Shown: piece after piece, positions 26,931 to 27,958 of the stretch
Layout: every line of letters starts with the position of its first letter
Numbering within the stretch: position 1 is the first letter of the stretch
Source of the DNA: Promethearchaeota archaeon
GTDB taxonomy: Archaea; Asgardarchaeota; Lokiarchaeia; Sigynarchaeales; SOKP01
Assembly: GCA_004524515.1 (NCBI GenBank)
Contig: SDNV01000020.1
Span: forward strand, 1 to 27,958
DNA length: 27,958 bases
Direction: 5' to 3'
Made by a program: the position numbers and the translations under genes
Notes under the pieces: generated by a model
The model's database searches: none
What the model saw: only the letters and a program-made list of their open reading frames with translations
What the model was told of the DNA's origin: nothing

Positions 26931-27082
26931 AACATTATGAAATCATTAAAAAAAAGAATAAAGTTTTTTCATTTAATTTTAAAAAGAGAATAACAAAAAT
27001 TTTTAAAGAATAAAACTAAAACGCTAACTTACCATTATAAAATCTAACATAATCTAAAAATTACTATAAAAATTGAGATTTA

Positions 27083-27808
27083 ATGTCGATCTATAATATT
27101 AAACAATATGTCTGCAAAGTATGTGGGTTTAATATGATTGGAAATCCCCCAACTCATTGTCCTTTTTGCGGAGCATCTTGGGAGAATTTTATTACTGCCG
27201 AAGAATGCTCCCAGAGATATAAAGTGGAAAGTTATAAAGTCAACGATAAGGTTAACCGTCTGAATTCAGTCCCAAGTTTAGGATTAGAGCATGCGGCTTA
27301 TAGTATAGAAATAGATAATGCCCGAATTTGGATAGATTGTCCATCTACGTTTAATGCTGATTTAGATCGAATGGATAAAATTTTATTTACCCATCATCAC
27401 TTTTTAGGGGCTTCAAATCTTTATAGAGGATATTTTACGGCATTTACCTGGATTCATATAAAAGATTCGCAGCATTCAATCGCGAAAAACCATCCATTTG
27501 ACAAAAAATTTGAAGAAGACTTCATTATAAATGGAATAGAGGGATATCATATTGATGGTCATACCTCAGGATTTACATTTTATATTTTTGAAAATGTACT
27601 TTTTATTTGTGATTATTTAATCCCAAGAAACAATAGTTTTATATTTAATCCATATGGTCCCTCTGCTAATACAATAGATGGCGCCAAAAAATTAAAGAAA
27701 TTAATTGAAAATCGTGATTTAACTATTGTCTGTGGTTATAATTACGTAAAAGATTATACCCGATGGAAGAATCAATTCGAATCGCTCTTTAGTGGTCTAA
27801 AAAGTTAG
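27083..27808 (+). CDS. Rubredoxin-like domain fused to divergent metallo-beta-lactamase fold
   Basis: A 241-aa two-domain protein. Residues 8-36 are a rubredoxin-type metal site: V-C11-K-V-C14-G-F, then C26-P-F-C29-G-A-S-W-E-N-F. Residues 65-240 resemble a metallo-beta-lactamase: T-H104-H-H106-F-L-G-A-S in place of T-H-x-H-x-D-H, D-G-H160-T-S-G, and I-C-D177-Y-L. The Asp and His of the first motif are replaced by Leu and Gly, and the last metal His is replaced (C-G-Y-N). The dinuclear site therefore looks incomplete, and a redox or regulatory role replacing hydrolysis is possible. No ribosome site is evident; ATG 27083 begins the rubredoxin domain. The remaining 150 bp to the window end hold no gene. 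Confidence 0.78.
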   Translation: MSIYNIKQYVCKVCGFNMIGNPPTHCPFCGASWENFITAEECSQRYKVESYKVNDKVNRLNSVPSLGLEHAAYSIEIDNARIWIDCPSTFNADLDRMDKILFTHHHFLGASNLYRGYFTAFTWIHIKDSQHSIAKNHPFDKKFEEDFIINGIEGYHIDGHTSGFTFYIFENVLFICDYLIPRNNSFIFNPYGPSANTIDGAKKLKKLIENRDLTIVCGYNYVKDYTRWKNQFESLFSGLKS

Positions 27809-27958
27809 ACTATAAATCTTTTAAGATAAGGTTCCATAGGATTTTAAATATTAAAAATAAATTCAGTTTAACTTATAACATATCAGAAATTAATAAAAAA
27901 GAAGAGAAATCAAGAAAAAAATTAAAAAAAATTAAATATATTTACCCGAACGTTTTTA

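Overview
The window is AT-rich, gene-dense DNA with many TTG starts and no tRNA, rRNA, CRISPR or insertion sequence that I can see. It most likely comes from an Asgard archaeon of the Lokiarchaeia type. The main evidence is at the left end. A reverse-strand hdrA-vhuD pair carries four in-frame TGA codons, each at a position where the family normally has cysteine, and a eukaryote-like SECIS hairpin overlaps the vhuD stop codon. Other genes in the window end in TGA and use TGG for Trp, so this is selenocysteine recoding and not a changed genetic code. Sec-containing HdrA and VhuD are known from Methanococcales and Lokiarchaeota; the hairpin shape and the gene content (7TM proteins, a chemoreceptor, a sulfatase, KatG) favour the latter.

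Layout. 1-2706: hdrA-vhuD selenoprotein operon with SECIS and a double T-tract terminator. 2909-4240: two membrane proteins of unknown function. 4288-6102: pyrF and a SAM methyltransferase. 6309-8394: small zinc-ribbon protein, iron-sulfur flavoprotein, CooC-like ATPase and thioredoxin. 8565-11013: a reverse-strand metal/Fe-S block (Mrp ATPase, winged-helix regulator, ZIP transporter, Gly-rich zinc-ribbon protein). 11278-12969: poorly conserved small ORFs, a second methyltransferase and apparent gene remnants. 12970-17098: second iron-sulfur flavoprotein, hisS, a luciferase-like (F420-type) oxidoreductase and a membrane protein. 17440-18552: membrane chemoreceptor. 18807-23281: a sulfatase followed by three tandem EamA-type transporters. 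23282-26091: a DUF454 protein and a katG whose base composition is foreign to its surroundings. 26241-27808: a membrane protein and a rubredoxin-domain/metallo-beta-lactamase fusion.

How it fits together. Many genes suit an anaerobic, electron-bifurcating, Fe-S- and flavin-rich metabolism: HdrA-VhuD electron transfer, two Isf flavoproteins, CooC and Mrp metallocluster maturation ATPases, a ZIP metal importer, an F420-type oxidoreductase, and O2/peroxide defence by KatG. A palindrome related to TGAATAATTATTCA lies upstream of the zinc-ribbon/Isf unit, cooC, mrp and the gene at 11278, suggesting an undescribed metal or redox regulon. The most striking system is the bicistronic selenoprotein mRNA, with four UGA-Sec codons apparently served by one SECIS.
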